A stretch of DNA of 64,000 bases. It comes from Iamia majanohamensis (GTDB taxonomy: Bacteria > Actinomycetota > Acidimicrobiia > Acidimicrobiales > Iamiaceae). Positions within the stretch are counted from its first letter, which is position 1, and each line of letters opens with the position of its first letter. The notes beneath the pieces are model-generated. The model was not told where the DNA came from, made no database searches, and saw only the letters and a program-made list of their open reading frames with translations. A program made the translations under genes and the position numbers. Where the stretch lies: assembly GCF_028532485.1 (NCBI RefSeq), contig NZ_CP116942.1, positions 4,278,001-4,342,000 on the forward strand, given 5' to 3'. Positions 5,784-16,040 of the stretch are shown piece by piece.

Positions 5784-8593
5784 GGTGTGCAGGTCCCGCC
5801 GGTCGCCAAGGCGGCCACCTGTGTCCCGCAGGCGCGACCGTCGAAGCCGGGGAGGCTGGGATCGGCGGCCGGGCCACGAGAGCCGTTGGGGCCCGCATCG
5901 CCCCGTGTCGTGTAGAAGGTCCAGCCGAAGACGGCCAGGCCGGACTGGGTGGCGGCCCCGCCGCCGCCGCCGGGCCCGCCGTTGCCGCTGAACGCTGGGA
6001 TGCCCGGGTTCTGGGGGTTGCCGGGCAGGCCGGGGTGGTTCTTCTGGTTGCTTGCGCCGAGGTTGCCCTTGGTCCCGGCCACCAGGTCGGCGCCGGAGGC
6101 CGCGGTCACCCCGCCGGCCACGTTCGTCTGGAGGGCCACCGACCAGCCTCCGTTGCCGCCGGCGCCGGACGCACCGCCGCCACCGCCACCGCCGCCACCA
6201 CCGCCGGCGCTCTCCCCGCCGCCGTCGCCGGCGCGAGAGGCGCCGCTGCCGCCCTTGCCTCCGGCACCGCCGAGACCGCCGACCCCGCCTGCCCCGCCGT
6301 CGCCCCCGTCGCCGGCCTGGACGCGGCTGGCGGCGTCGACGGTAACGGTGGAGCCAGTGCCGAACACGTAGACGCCGAAGGACGAGCCGCCGCTCACGCC
6401 GCCGCCGCCGCCGCCGCCGCCTTCGCCGCCCTGGCCGCCGGCGCCGCCGGAGTTCCCGGTGGCGTACCAGTTGCCGCCGCCGCCGCCACTGCCGCCCCCG
6501 CCGAGGCCCGCGTTGCCCTTGGCGCCGTTGCCGCCGGGCCCGGAGGTCCAGATGGTGTCCACGGTGATGGCTCCGCGACCAGCGCCGCCGACCTTTGCGA
6601 CCCCCTGGACACCACCGCCGGCCTTACCGTTCTCGCCCCCAGAACCGCCGCCACGCCCTTCGCCGCCCTCGCCACCGGTGCCTCCGCTGGCCCCGGTGCC
6701 GCCGGGCAGACCGTCCACCCCGTCGTCACCGGTGCCGAGGAAGTTGGCGTCGCCGCCGCCACCGCCGGAGCCGGCGCTCCGCTCCGGGTTGGCCGAAGTG
6801 TTGCAGGTCGTGTCGCGGTTCGAGCCGTTGGCCGGGTTGGCCGGGGTGCCGGCGCCCGAGGTGGTCGATGTGCTGTTGACCGTCCCGTTCAGGCCCCAGC
6901 AGGCGTTGGGCGCATCGGCCCCGTTGGCCCCCGGCGTCCCGTCACGGCCGTCGCGGGCCCGCACGAAGCTGCGCTGGAGGGTCGTGGTCGCCCCGCCCAG
7001 CACGCGCATGCCGTAGGAGGTGGGGTGGGAGTCGGCCAGGGTGCCGGCGTCGACGTACATGTGGCGGAGGGTGAGGCCCTGCACGCCGTCGACGACCGCG
7101 CCGGTGCCGAACTGGCTCTTGTTCCCCCGGATGGTGCTGGTGCCCGAGTAGGCCTCGCTCCCGGTGACGGCGGGGAGGGCGCCGGTCGGGATCTGCGGCA
7201 ACCGGCGCAACAGGTACACGGGGTCCAGGCCGCCGGTGACGACGCGATTGGCCGGGAACCCGGCGCCGCTCACCGTGAGGGGGCCGTAGCCGGCACCGTC
7301 GTTGTTCATCACCAGCACCTGGGGGCGCTGGGCCGTGCCCGACTTGCGCAGCCCCTCGGCCACGGTGGCTACAGCCTGGGAGGGGACGGTGCCGCTGTTG
7401 GCGTTGTTGCCGATGTAGGGGCGGGTGGCAGTCCCGTCGCCGTTGGATACCCAGATCGCATCGCCCGGACGCCAGTCGAACCAGAGGGGAAACCCGCTGG
7501 ACCCGCCGTAATCCTTCGTCGCGCCACCGTCGGGGGTCAGGCGCGTCCAGATCCGGTACTCCCCGCCACGCGTGATCTGGCTGATCGGCAGATCGGTGTA
7601 CCACTGGCCCTGGCTCCCGTCGTAGGACATGGAGAACCAAGCGTTGGACGGCGGCGGATTCGGGCCGGGGGTATAGTCGAACCGGCCGAAGGTCGTGGCC
7701 CCGGCGCTTCCTGGGTTGTAGAAGTAGCCACCGCTGTTTGCTGGCGGGAGGGGGGCATCGGCCACGGCCTGCTGGATGGCCACCTCGACGGTGAGGTTGC
7801 TCGGCCCGTCGAGGCCGGGGGCAAGGGAGATGCGCCCGCCCCATGGGAGCTCGGTGCCCGCAGGGGCGCCTGTGGCCGTTGCGAGTGGATAGGTGAGGCT
7901 GGTCGACGAGTAGACCTTGCCGACCTCCAACGGCACACCGGCTCCGAACACCCGCCGATTCGCCTTCACGATGTAGCCGAACCGTCCGTCGACCTCGATG
8001 GCGCAGGCAAACTCGTCACACACCTCTGTACCTGGGGGTTCGACCGCGCCGAATATCGTGCTCGCAGGCAACGAGCTGCTGTCGCCGACGGCTTGCACGA
8101 GCTCGAGAGCCCGACCGGATGTCGACGCCGAGGTCGGGCTGACGCCATCGCACACGGCGCGGGTGAGGCCTATGTCCGTGCCTGATCCAGTGATCCAGTA
8201 CGAGGCCCGACGAGTGCTCGTCCCCGAGGCGTCGACGGTGGTTGCATTCAGGCTGACGAGGAGCTCGGCGGCCCCGGGCACCGACGAGGGCTTGCAACCA
8301 CGGGCAGGATCGGTGCTGACCCCCGTTGCGTCCACCGAGGCGACGTCACCGGTGAAGTAGGCGGCGAGCTGCTCCCGACTGGTCGAGGCGGTGAGGGAGT
8401 CCGAGACACGCTCGGTGCCTTGCACCGTGGAGTAGAACGCCAGGCCGAGTGGGCCCATGATCAGCCCGAGCAGCACGATCGCCACCAGCAGCTCGATCAT
8501 CGTGAACCCGGCCTGTGACGAGAGGCACCGGCACTGCCGACAGGTGCGCCGGGGCGGGGCAAGCCGGGGTTGGCGTCCGACGTGGCTCAGCAT
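5780..8593 (-). CDS. Very large pilin-like protein with Gly-rich C-terminal domain (putative pilus-tip adhesin)
   Basis: A 937-residue protein from the ATG at 8593, preceded by AGGGACC and overlapping the upstream gene by 7 bases. Residues 1-29 are a long basic leader with a Cys cluster (CRQCRC). Cleavage is expected at G29|FTMIELLVAIVLLG, with Glu34 as Glu+5. A PilW-like region follows. Residues of about 430-570 contain parallel beta-helix-like strands (RPQVLVMNNDG, STIRGN, LTLRHMYVDAG). Residues of about 604-881 are extremely Gly-rich (runs of up to 12 Gly, GGxGG repeats), then a short unique tail. Normal pilins are 120-250 residues. The architecture suggests a minor pilin that carries a large surface domain at the pilus tip. 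No homologue is recognised for the C-terminal half. An upstream start at 8635 is possible but would overlap more. Confidence 0.75.
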   Translation of the reverse strand: MLSHVGRQPRLAPPRRTCRQCRCLSSQAGFTMIELLVAIVLLGLIMGPLGLAFYSTVQGTERVSDSLTASTSREQLAAYFTGDVASVDATGVSTDPARGCKPSSVPGAAELLVSLNATTVDASGTSTRRASYWITGSGTDIGLTRAVCDGVSPTSASTSGRALELVQAVGDSSSLPASTIFGAVEPPGTEVCDEFACAIEVDGRFGYIVKANRRVFGAGVPLEVGKVYSSTSLTYPLATATGAPAGTELPWGGRISLAPGLDGPSNLTVEVAIQQAVADAPLPPANSGGYFYNPGSAGATTFGRFDYTPGPNPPPSNAWFSMSYDGSQGQWYTDLPISQITRGGEYRIWTRLTPDGGATKDYGGSSGFPLWFDWRPGDAIWVSNGDGTATRPYIGNNANSGTVPSQAVATVAEGLRKSGTAQRPQVLVMNNDGAGYGPLTVSGAGFPANRVVTGGLDPVYLLRRLPQIPTGALPAVTGSEAYSGTSTIRGNKSQFGTGAVVDGVQGLTLRHMYVDAGTLADSHPTSYGMRVLGGATTTLQRSFVRARDGRDGTPGANGADAPNACWGLNGTVNSTSTTSGAGTPANPANGSNRDTTCNTSANPERSAGSGGGGGDANFLGTGDDGVDGLPGGTGASGGTGGEGGEGRGGGSGGENGKAGGGVQGVAKVGGAGRGAITVDTIWTSGPGGNGAKGNAGLGGGGSGGGGGNWYATGNSGGAGGQGGEGGGGGGGGVSGGSSFGVYVFGTGSTVTVDAASRVQAGDGGDGGAGGVGGLGGAGGKGGSGASRAGDGGGESAGGGGGGGGGGGASGAGGNGGWSVALQTNVAGGVTAASGADLVAGTKGNLGASNQKNHPGLPGNPQNPGIPAFSGNGGPGGGGGAATQSGLAVFGWTFYTTRGDAGPNGSRGPAADPSLPGFDGRACGTQVAALATGGTCTP

Positions 8594-9147
8594 GGTCCCT
8601 GGTCCCTGTTCTGGTAGAGGCCGCTGTAGTTGCACCGGGAGTCCCGCTTCACCAACACGACCGTCTCGACCTCGCCAGCGGTTCCCTCAGGGGTCGACAC
8701 CTCCACGGTGATGCGTTGCAGTCCTTGGTCCGTCGTGCACGTCGAGGTCCACGTCGGTGCGCTGGGTGTGGTCGAGCTCGACGCCGGTGGGATGGGTGCC
8801 GCGAGGTACTCGACCTCGATGACGTCGGCAGTGAACGACCCCGGCAGGGAAGAGGTGAGCGCCGGGTAGGGGTCGCTGCCCGAGGACGCCGTGGCGCACG
8901 GCTTGTACTCCATCGCCTCGACCGGCTGCTTGATCTGCTCGGCGTAGGCCTGGCTCCCATTGGCGGCTCGGGTGGCCAGGTCCACGTCCCCAGAGATGCG
9001 GATCGCAGTGAGGACCCCGCCCAAGATGGCTGTGACCACCAACCCCATCAGCGCCACGGTCATGAGCGTCTCGATGAGCGTCTCACCACCCTCGCTCGAG
9101 GATGGACCTCCTCGGGCTCGGACCGCCACTCGACGGAAACCGATCAC
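8587..9147 (-). CDS. PilV-like minor pilin with G|ETLIE processing site
   Basis: A 186-residue minor pilin. Its leader ends SSSEGG, followed by ETLIETLMTVALMGLVVTAIL. Cleavage after Gly21 leaves Glu at +1 and Glu26 at +5. The +1 Glu in place of the usual Phe/Met is unusual. The soluble part has four Cys (PCATA, STCTTD, SRCNY, GPC). Start overlaps the pilC stop by four bases (GTGA) and its end overlaps the large pilin start, so all three are translationally coupled. The likely role is in the initiation complex that caps the pilus. Confidence 0.75.
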   Translation of the reverse strand: MIGFRRVAVRARGGPSSSEGGETLIETLMTVALMGLVVTAILGGVLTAIRISGDVDLATRAANGSQAYAEQIKQPVEAMEYKPCATASSGSDPYPALTSSLPGSFTADVIEVEYLAAPIPPASSSTTPSAPTWTSTCTTDQGLQRITVEVSTPEGTAGEVETVVLVKRDSRCNYSGLYQNRDQGPC

Positions 9148-10355
9148 GAGTCCAGGTCCTGCCCGCTGTACACGCCGTACATCGCAGAGATCAGAGCCAC
9201 GGCGACGAAGCCGACGACGACGCCCATGAAGATGATGACGGCGGGCTCGAACACCGTCGTGAGGCGCTTCAGCTTGTACTGGAGCTCGCGAGAGTAGAAG
9301 TCCGCTGCACTTGCCATCTGCTCGTCAAGGGTCCCGGTCTCCTCGCCGACGCGGATCATCTGCACCGCAGCCACGGGGAACAAGCCGGTGCGGGAGATGG
9401 GCCCGGCGATGCCCTCACCCTGGATCATCTCCTCTCGAGCCGGCTCGAGGGCACGGAGGAACACCTCGTTGCTGGTTCCCTCGATGGCCGCCGACATGGC
9501 CACCGGGAGGGGCACGCCTGCCCGCATCATGGCCCCGATGACTCGGCAGAAGCGTTCGATCACCGAGTACTCGATGATCGTCCCGACGAGGGGGACCTTG
9601 AGGAACACACTGTGCCTCAGGTACCGACCGCGAGAGGTCCTCCCGGATGCCACGTAGCCCGCCATGACGAGGACGAGGACGAGGGCGATGGCCCACCACC
9701 ACGTGCCCACGAAGTCCGTGAACCCAAGGAGCATGCGAGTCGGCAGCGGGAGCTCGGAGTCGAAGTCCTCGAAGAACTCGACGAAGCGGGGCAGCACGAA
9801 CAGCACCATCACGGCGACCACCACGATCGACATGCCCAAGATGACGCTCGGGTAGATCATGGCGCTCTTGACGCTGGATCTGGCCTCTTCGTCGCGCTCG
9901 ATGTAGGTGGCCAGCTGGTCGAGCACGATGTCGAGGCGCCCAGTGAGCTCGGCCGAGCCGAGGATGCTCACGTAGTAGGAGGGGAAGACATCGGCGTGGC
10001 GACCGATGGCCGTCGAGAAGGGCACGCCGGCCTGGATGGCCTCCTCGACCTCGACCAGTATGGCCTGGAAGCGCTTGCTCTGGACGCCGTCGGCCACGAT
10101 GCGGATGGCCTCGTTCAGCGGGATCCCGGTGCGGGTGAAGGCCGCCAGCTGCCGGGAGAAGAGCATCACCTCGGCGGTGGGCACCCGCTCCTTGGTGATC
10201 TCGATCTGGGTGAATGACTTGCGCTCACGCACCTGTACAGCGGTGTGGCCCTGGAGCAGCAGCTCGTTCTCCAGCACCGACGCGCTCAGGGCCTCGCTGG
10301 TGCCCTTCACCGCCCGTCCGTCCGCGCCGACGGCGCTGTACTTGAACTCCGGCAC
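9144..10355 (-). CDS. pilC: Type IV pilus inner-membrane platform protein PilC
   Basis: A 403-residue GspF/PilC family protein. It contains two repeated T2SSF domains, the first near 65-190 (FSRQLAAFTRTGIPLNEAIRI) and the second near 265-390 (FCRVIGAMMRAGVPLPVAMSAA). Each is followed by membrane helices (ILGMSIVVVAVMVLFVLP; ALVLVLVMAGYV; AVIIFMGVVVGFVAVALI). It sits in the cytoplasmic membrane and couples the PilB/PilT ATPases to pilin insertion and extraction. Length and order match the family. The GTG start is preceded by AGGGGGG. pilB lies 60 bases upstream. Confidence 0.95.
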   Translation of the reverse strand: MPEFKYSAVGADGRAVKGTSEALSASVLENELLLQGHTAVQVRERKSFTQIEITKERVPTAEVMLFSRQLAAFTRTGIPLNEAIRIVADGVQSKRFQAILVEVEEAIQAGVPFSTAIGRHADVFPSYYVSILGSAELTGRLDIVLDQLATYIERDEEARSSVKSAMIYPSVILGMSIVVVAVMVLFVLPRFVEFFEDFDSELPLPTRMLLGFTDFVGTWWWAIALVLVLVMAGYVASGRTSRGRYLRHSVFLKVPLVGTIIEYSVIERFCRVIGAMMRAGVPLPVAMSAAIEGTSNEVFLRALEPAREEMIQGEGIAGPISRTGLFPVAAVQMIRVGEETGTLDEQMASAADFYSRELQYKLKRLTTVFEPAVIIFMGVVVGFVAVALISAMYGVYSGQDLDS

Positions 10356-10415
10356 GTGCCCCCCTAGGTCGATCGCGGTGCCGCCCGCAGGCGCGGGCCG
10401 ACAACTCGCGAGAAC

Positions 10416-12179
<1,764 letters not shown>

Positions 12180-12359
12180 GACGAGGCCCTGCGGCGTCGC
12201 CTTCTCGGTGCGTCGTCTGATCGCGATGGTCGTCGCCCCCCCTGGTGGCCCCGGCGGCGCCGGGAAGATCACTGCGAGGGGCACGCTAGTCGCGGCGCGT
12301 GCCGGTCGACCCGCGCCGGAGGCTCCGCCGGCGCCGCCGCCAGCGGGCAGGATCAGCGC

Positions 12360-13196
12360 GTGGACATCGCCGTGGAGGACCCCGACGACCCGCGCATCGC
12401 GGTGTTCATGGGCCTGCGAGACCACGACCTGCGCCGCCTCCGGGAGGCCCCCGGCGGCGACATGGAGGGCGTGTTCGTCACCGAGGGCCTGCTCGTCACC
12501 ACCCGGGCCGTGGGCGCCGGCTACCGGCCCCTCTCCGTGCTCGTCGACGCGAGCCGCGACGACGCGTTGCCGGACGGGTTCCCCGACGCGGTGCCGGTCC
12601 ACCGGGCCGGGCCCCGGGTCGTGCAGGCCGTCACCGGCTACCAGACGCACCGAGGCGCACTCGTGGCCTTCGCCCGCCGGGCTCTCCCCTCCCCCGAGGA
12701 GGTGCTGGGCTCGGCCCGGCGGGTCGTGGTGGGCGAGGCCGTCGTCAACCCGACCAACCTGGGCGTCATCCTGCGGAGCGCCGCGGCCCTCGGCTTCGAT
12801 GCCACCCTCCTCGACCCGACCTCCTGCGACCCCCTCTACCGGCGGGCCAACCGGGCCTCGATGGGCGAGGGCTTCGCCCTGCCCCACGCCCGCCTCGGCT
12901 CCCTGCCGCAGGGCCTCGCCCCCCTGCGGGAGGCGGGCTTCCGGGTGGTGGCGCTGACGCCAGCCGCCGACGCCGACGCCCTGCCCGACCTGGCGGCCAC
13001 CATCGGCCCCCAGGACCGGCTCGCGCTCGTCCTCGGCTCCGAGGGACCCGGCCTCACCCCGGAGACCGAGGCCGCCGCCGACCTCCGCGTCCGCATCCCC
13101 CTGGCCCTCGGCGTCGACTCTCTCAACGTGGGCGTGGCCGCCGGCATCGCCTGCTACGCCCTGGGCCGGTCGCCGCGGGCCGGTGACGACCTCTAG
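12360..13196 (+). CDS. SpoU/TrmH family RNA 2'-O-methyltransferase
   Basis: A 278-residue protein with the three SPOUT motifs of the TrmH class: NPTNLGVILRSA (motif 1, about residues 127-138), LGSEGPGL (motif 2) and LNVGVAAGIACY (motif 3) at the C-terminal knot. The N-terminal half fits an RNA-binding extension as in TrmH/RlmB homologues. It uses SAM to methylate a ribose 2'-OH in tRNA or rRNA; the target is not predictable. GTG start at 12360, divergent from pilB across about 180 bases. The GNGV in place of the usual S in motif 3 is a minor variation. Confidence 0.88.
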   Translation: MDIAVEDPDDPRIAVFMGLRDHDLRRLREAPGGDMEGVFVTEGLLVTTRAVGAGYRPLSVLVDASRDDALPDGFPDAVPVHRAGPRVVQAVTGYQTHRGALVAFARRALPSPEEVLGSARRVVVGEAVVNPTNLGVILRSAAALGFDATLLDPTSCDPLYRRANRASMGEGFALPHARLGSLPQGLAPLREAGFRVVALTPAADADALPDLAATIGPQDRLALVLGSEGPGLTPETEAAADLRVRIPLALGVDSLNVGVAAGIACYALGRSPRAGDDL

Positions 13197-13227
13197 CGTC
13201 GGGCCGTCGTCGAGAGGGGGTGGAGGG

Positions 13228-13728
13228 GTGCAGGGAGACGTGGGCCGACGGCTCCGGGCGTGGAGGGCACGGGCCGGGCGCGAACGCCTGGCGTCGGTGG
13301 CCCTGGCCGGCGCGCTGGTCACGATGCTCGTCGTCGGGATCCTCCACCGCGACGAGGCCTGGACCTTGGCCGAGGGCTGGGGCGTCGACCCGCGGCTCTA
13401 CCTCGCGCTCGGCCTCGTCCCGCTCCCCCTCTGCTGGTGGGCGGCGTTCGCGGCCAAGCGGGCCGCCTTCGCCGCCGACGTCGCCGGGCTGTGCGCCTGG
13501 GCGATCGTCAACCGGTGCCTCGCCGCCCTGCCCCTCGCCTACGCCGCCGTCGTGGGCTCGGGGCTCCCCTGGTTCGCCCGCCCGTTGGTCGGCCTCTACG
13601 GACTGCTGGCGGCCGGCACCGTGGTCTGGCGGGTGCGGCGGACCCGCACCGCCGCCGGCCGGGCGAGCACCGCGCCCGGCGCCGTGCCCGCGGGGTCCGA
13701 CGGCCTCGAGGTGGCCACGCCGGGCTGA
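13228..13728 (+). CDS. Hypothetical membrane protein
   Basis: A 166-residue protein with three or four hydrophobic segments (LASVALAGALVTMLVVGIL; LYLALGLVPLPLCWWAAFA; VAGLCAWAIVNRCLAAL; LVGLYGLLAAGTVVWRV) and a polar tail. No family is recognised. The start at 13228 (GTG) follows a purine-rich GGGGGTGGAGGG stretch. A GTG at 13183 would overlap the upstream methyltransferase gene by 14 bases. Function unknown. Confidence 0.6.
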   Translation: MQGDVGRRLRAWRARAGRERLASVALAGALVTMLVVGILHRDEAWTLAEGWGVDPRLYLALGLVPLPLCWWAAFAAKRAAFAADVAGLCAWAIVNRCLAALPLAYAAVVGSGLPWFARPLVGLYGLLAAGTVVWRVRRTRTAAGRASTAPGAVPAGSDGLEVATPG

Positions 13729-13826
13729 CACCCGGTCCGCCGGCCCGGTCACCCGGCGCTGCCTACCCTGGCGCCCGCCGCCGTCCACCCGGGCGGCGAG
13801 CCCGGCCCCGACCCCCAGGGAGCGCC

Positions 13827-14651
13827 ATGATCCTCGACCAGTTCCGCCTCGACGACCAGGTCGCCATCGTCACCGGCGCGGGGAAGGGCATCGGGCGGGC
13901 GACCGCCGTCGCCCTGGCCGAGGCCGGCGCCGACGTGGTCGTGGCGGCCCGCACCGAGGCCGACATCGAGGAGGTGGCGGCCGAGATCGCCGGCATGGGC
14001 CGGCGGTCCCTGGCGGTGCCGACCGACGTCATGGACGACGACGCCCTCGACCACCTGGTCGACGCGGCCGTGGCCGAGATGGGCCACCTCGACCTGCTCG
14101 TCAACAACGCCGGCGGCACCCCGCCGCGCGCCGCGGTCGACACCAGCCGCCGGTTCATGGAGAAGGCCCTCTCGTTCAACGCCATCAGCCCGTTCCTGCT
14201 GTCGGTGCGCGCCGCCCGGGCCATGGTCGACACGTCCGGCTCGGGCGCCATCGTCAACATCTCGTCGCGCTCCAGCCAGCAGATCGTCCCCGGCTTCACC
14301 GCCTACGGCGCGGCCAAGCTCGCCCTCAACAAGATCACCGTCAGCCTGGCGGCCGAGTGGGCGCCTCGGGTGCGGGTCAACGCCCTCTCGGTGGGCGCGG
14401 TGGCCACCGACGCCCTCGAGGTGGTGATGCTCGACGAGGGCATGCGCCGCACCCTCGAGGAGGGCACGCCGATGGGCCGGGCCGGCCAGCCCACCGACAT
14501 CGCCGCGGCCGCCCTCTACCTGCTCTCCCCGGCCGCCGGCTGGGTCACCGGCAAGGTGCTGGAGGTCGACGGCGGCAACGAGACCCCCGCCATCAGCCTC
14601 CCCGTCGCCCCCCTGGAGCCGAGCGCGCCGGAGCCGGCCCCCGAGGCCTGA
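13827..14651 (+). CDS. Short-chain dehydrogenase/reductase
   Basis: A 274-residue classical SDR. The cofactor motif TGAGKGIG is at about residues 16-23, NNAG at about 92-95, and the catalytic set is Ser (NISSRSS) with YGAAK. The C-terminal DGGNE matches FabG/7-alpha-HSDH-like members. It oxidises or reduces a hydroxy/keto substrate with NAD(P)(H); the Arg at the end of beta-2 (AARTE) suggests NADP preference. RBS CCAGGGAG precedes the ATG. It faces the acyl-CoA dehydrogenase gene convergently, with a hairpin between, so it is a separate transcription unit. Confidence 0.9.
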   Translation: MILDQFRLDDQVAIVTGAGKGIGRATAVALAEAGADVVVAARTEADIEEVAAEIAGMGRRSLAVPTDVMDDDALDHLVDAAVAEMGHLDLLVNNAGGTPPRAAVDTSRRFMEKALSFNAISPFLLSVRAARAMVDTSGSGAIVNISSRSSQQIVPGFTAYGAAKLALNKITVSLAAEWAPRVRVNALSVGAVATDALEVVMLDEGMRRTLEEGTPMGRAGQPTDIAAAALYLLSPAAGWVTGKVLEVDGGNETPAISLPVAPLEPSAPEPAPEA

Positions 14652-14673
14652 GCCCGCCCCCGGCTGCAGGAGC

Positions 14674-14689
14674 CCCGCCGTCGGGCGGG
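14674..14689. terminator. Hairpin between convergent SDR and acyl-CoA dehydrogenase genes
   Basis: CCCGCC (14674-14679), loop GTCG, GGCGGG (14684-14689). A short GC stem in a 54-base gap between two convergent stops, probably a shared bidirectional terminator. Confidence 0.4.
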
Positions 14690-14705
14690 ACACCGCCCGC
14701 GAGAC

Positions 14706-15938
14706 CTAGAGCGGCAGGTCGCCGGTGGCGGTGCGGGTGGAGCCGTGGTCCTTCCACGCCGCGATGGTGCGCTGGGCGATGCGCATCTGGTGCACCTCGT
14801 CGGCGCCGTCGGCGAACCGGGCCCAGCGGGCGTGCTGGTACATGTGGGCCAGCGGGGTGTCGGTGGAGTAGCCGAGGGCGCCGTGGACCTGGATCGACCG
14901 GTCGATCACCCGGCCGAGCATGCCGGCCACGAAGTGCTTGGCCATCGAGACCTCGCTCTTGAAGTCGACGCCGGCGTCGATCTTCGACGCGGCGTGCAGC
15001 ACCATCAGCTTGGCCTGGTACAGCTCCATGGCGGAGTCGGCGATCATCCACTGGATGCCCTGCTTCTCGGCCAGCAGGGAGCCGTGGGCGTAGCGGTCGA
15101 GGGACCGCTCCACCATCATGTCGAGCGCCGTCTCGGCCTGGGCGACCCAGCGCATGCAGTGCGCCAGCCGGGCGGGACCGAGCCGGGCCTGGCCCAGCAG
15201 GTGGCCCTGGCCCCGACCCCCCAGCATCTGGTCCTGGTGGACCCGCAGGTCCTCGATGCGGATCTCGGAGTGGCCGGTCGAGCCGTGCATGGTCTCGATC
15301 TGGCGCACCTCGGTCCAGCCGTCGGAGGGGATGTCGACGAGGAAGGCGGTGTTGGCCGCCTGGGGGATGTCGGGGTCGTCCTCGGTGCGGGCGATGAGGA
15401 TGGCGAAGCTCGCCCGGTGGGCGTTGGAGATGAACCACTTGTGGCCGCTGATCACCCACTCGTCGCCGTCCTGGTAGGCGTGGGTCCGGATGAGGGTGGG
15501 GTCCGAGCCCGCCACCTCGGGCTCGGTCATGGCGAAGCAGCTCATGGCCTTCCCCTCGCAGAGGGGGCGCAGGTAGCGCTCCTTCTGCTCGTCGGTGGCC
15601 CAGTGCAGGAGGGTGTGCATGTTGCCCTCGTCGGGGGCCATGCAGTTGAGCGCCCACGGGCCCCACTGGGCCTTGGCCGCCTCGGCCTGGACCATGGCCA
15701 GCCCGACGTGGCCCAGCTCCATCCCGCCCCACTCCTTCGGCATGTGCGGCATCCAGAGGCCGGCCTCCTGGGCCTGGACCCGGAGGTCGATGAGGATCTT
15801 GACGTACTCGTCGCGCTCGTCGACCCGGTCGAGGTCGCCGATGCGCGCGTCGGCGGGGCGCACCACCTCGTCGACGAAGGCACGGACCCGGAGGCGGAGC
15901 TCCTCGACGTCGGGGTCGAGCGTGAAGTCGATGGCCAT
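14706..15938 (-). CDS. Acyl-CoA dehydrogenase (ACAD10/11-like)
   Basis: A 410-residue flavoprotein of the acyl-CoA dehydrogenase family. It has the FAMTEPEVAGSDP motif contacting flavin and substrate, and the C-terminal VHGALGYSTDTPLAHMYQHAR with ADEVHQ in the region holding the base and FAD contacts. The pattern is closest to the ACAD10/ACAD11 subgroup. It introduces a C2-C3 double bond into an acyl-CoA and passes electrons to ETF. Substrate is unknown. RBS GAGGAG precedes the ATG. It is divergent from a TetR-family gene, and a dyad lies inside its promoter, which suggests substrate-responsive repression. Confidence 0.9.
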   Translation of the reverse strand: MAIDFTLDPDVEELRLRVRAFVDEVVRPADARIGDLDRVDERDEYVKILIDLRVQAQEAGLWMPHMPKEWGGMELGHVGLAMVQAEAAKAQWGPWALNCMAPDEGNMHTLLHWATDEQKERYLRPLCEGKAMSCFAMTEPEVAGSDPTLIRTHAYQDGDEWVISGHKWFISNAHRASFAILIARTEDDPDIPQAANTAFLVDIPSDGWTEVRQIETMHGSTGHSEIRIEDLRVHQDQMLGGRGQGHLLGQARLGPARLAHCMRWVAQAETALDMMVERSLDRYAHGSLLAEKQGIQWMIADSAMELYQAKLMVLHAASKIDAGVDFKSEVSMAKHFVAGMLGRVIDRSIQVHGALGYSTDTPLAHMYQHARWARFADGADEVHQMRIAQRTIAAWKDHGSTRTATGDLPL

Positions 15939-15968
15939 GGGTGCTCCTCTGGGGTCGGCGGGTCGACC

Positions 15969-15996
15969 GGTCTAATGCATGTGCATCAGATGTCAA
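15969..15996 (-). promoter_or_regulatory. Acyl-CoA dehydrogenase promoter with dyad between -35 and -10
   Basis: On the minus strand TTGACA (15996-15991) is a perfect -35. After 16 bases TAGACC (15974-15969) is a weak -10. Between them ATGCA-TG-TGCAT (15975-15986) forms an inverted repeat. This AT-richer stretch is conspicuous in GC-rich surroundings. The next gene is a divergent TetR-family regulator, the natural candidate to bind it and block RNA polymerase. Binding is inferred. Confidence 0.55.
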
Positions 15997-16040
15997 GGCG
16001 AGCGCATGGGTCGGTACCCGGGCCGGGCTACGGTCGGGTC

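Noticed and set aside
5950-6800. Mycobacterial PE-PGRS protein
   Set aside because: The Gly-rich part looks similar, but the protein begins with a prepilin signal and lacks a PE domain.
6035-8185. Plus-strand open frame of 716 codons opposite the large pilin
   Set aside because: Shadow of the Gly-rich repeat gene; Ala/Gly/Val-rich with no domain, and the minus strand has a prepilin signal and operon context.
12180-13322. N-terminal extension of PilB upstream of 12179
   Set aside because: The frame is open far upstream but runs antisense to the SpoU methyltransferase and has no family similarity; PilB's N-domain starts shortly after the ATG at 12179.
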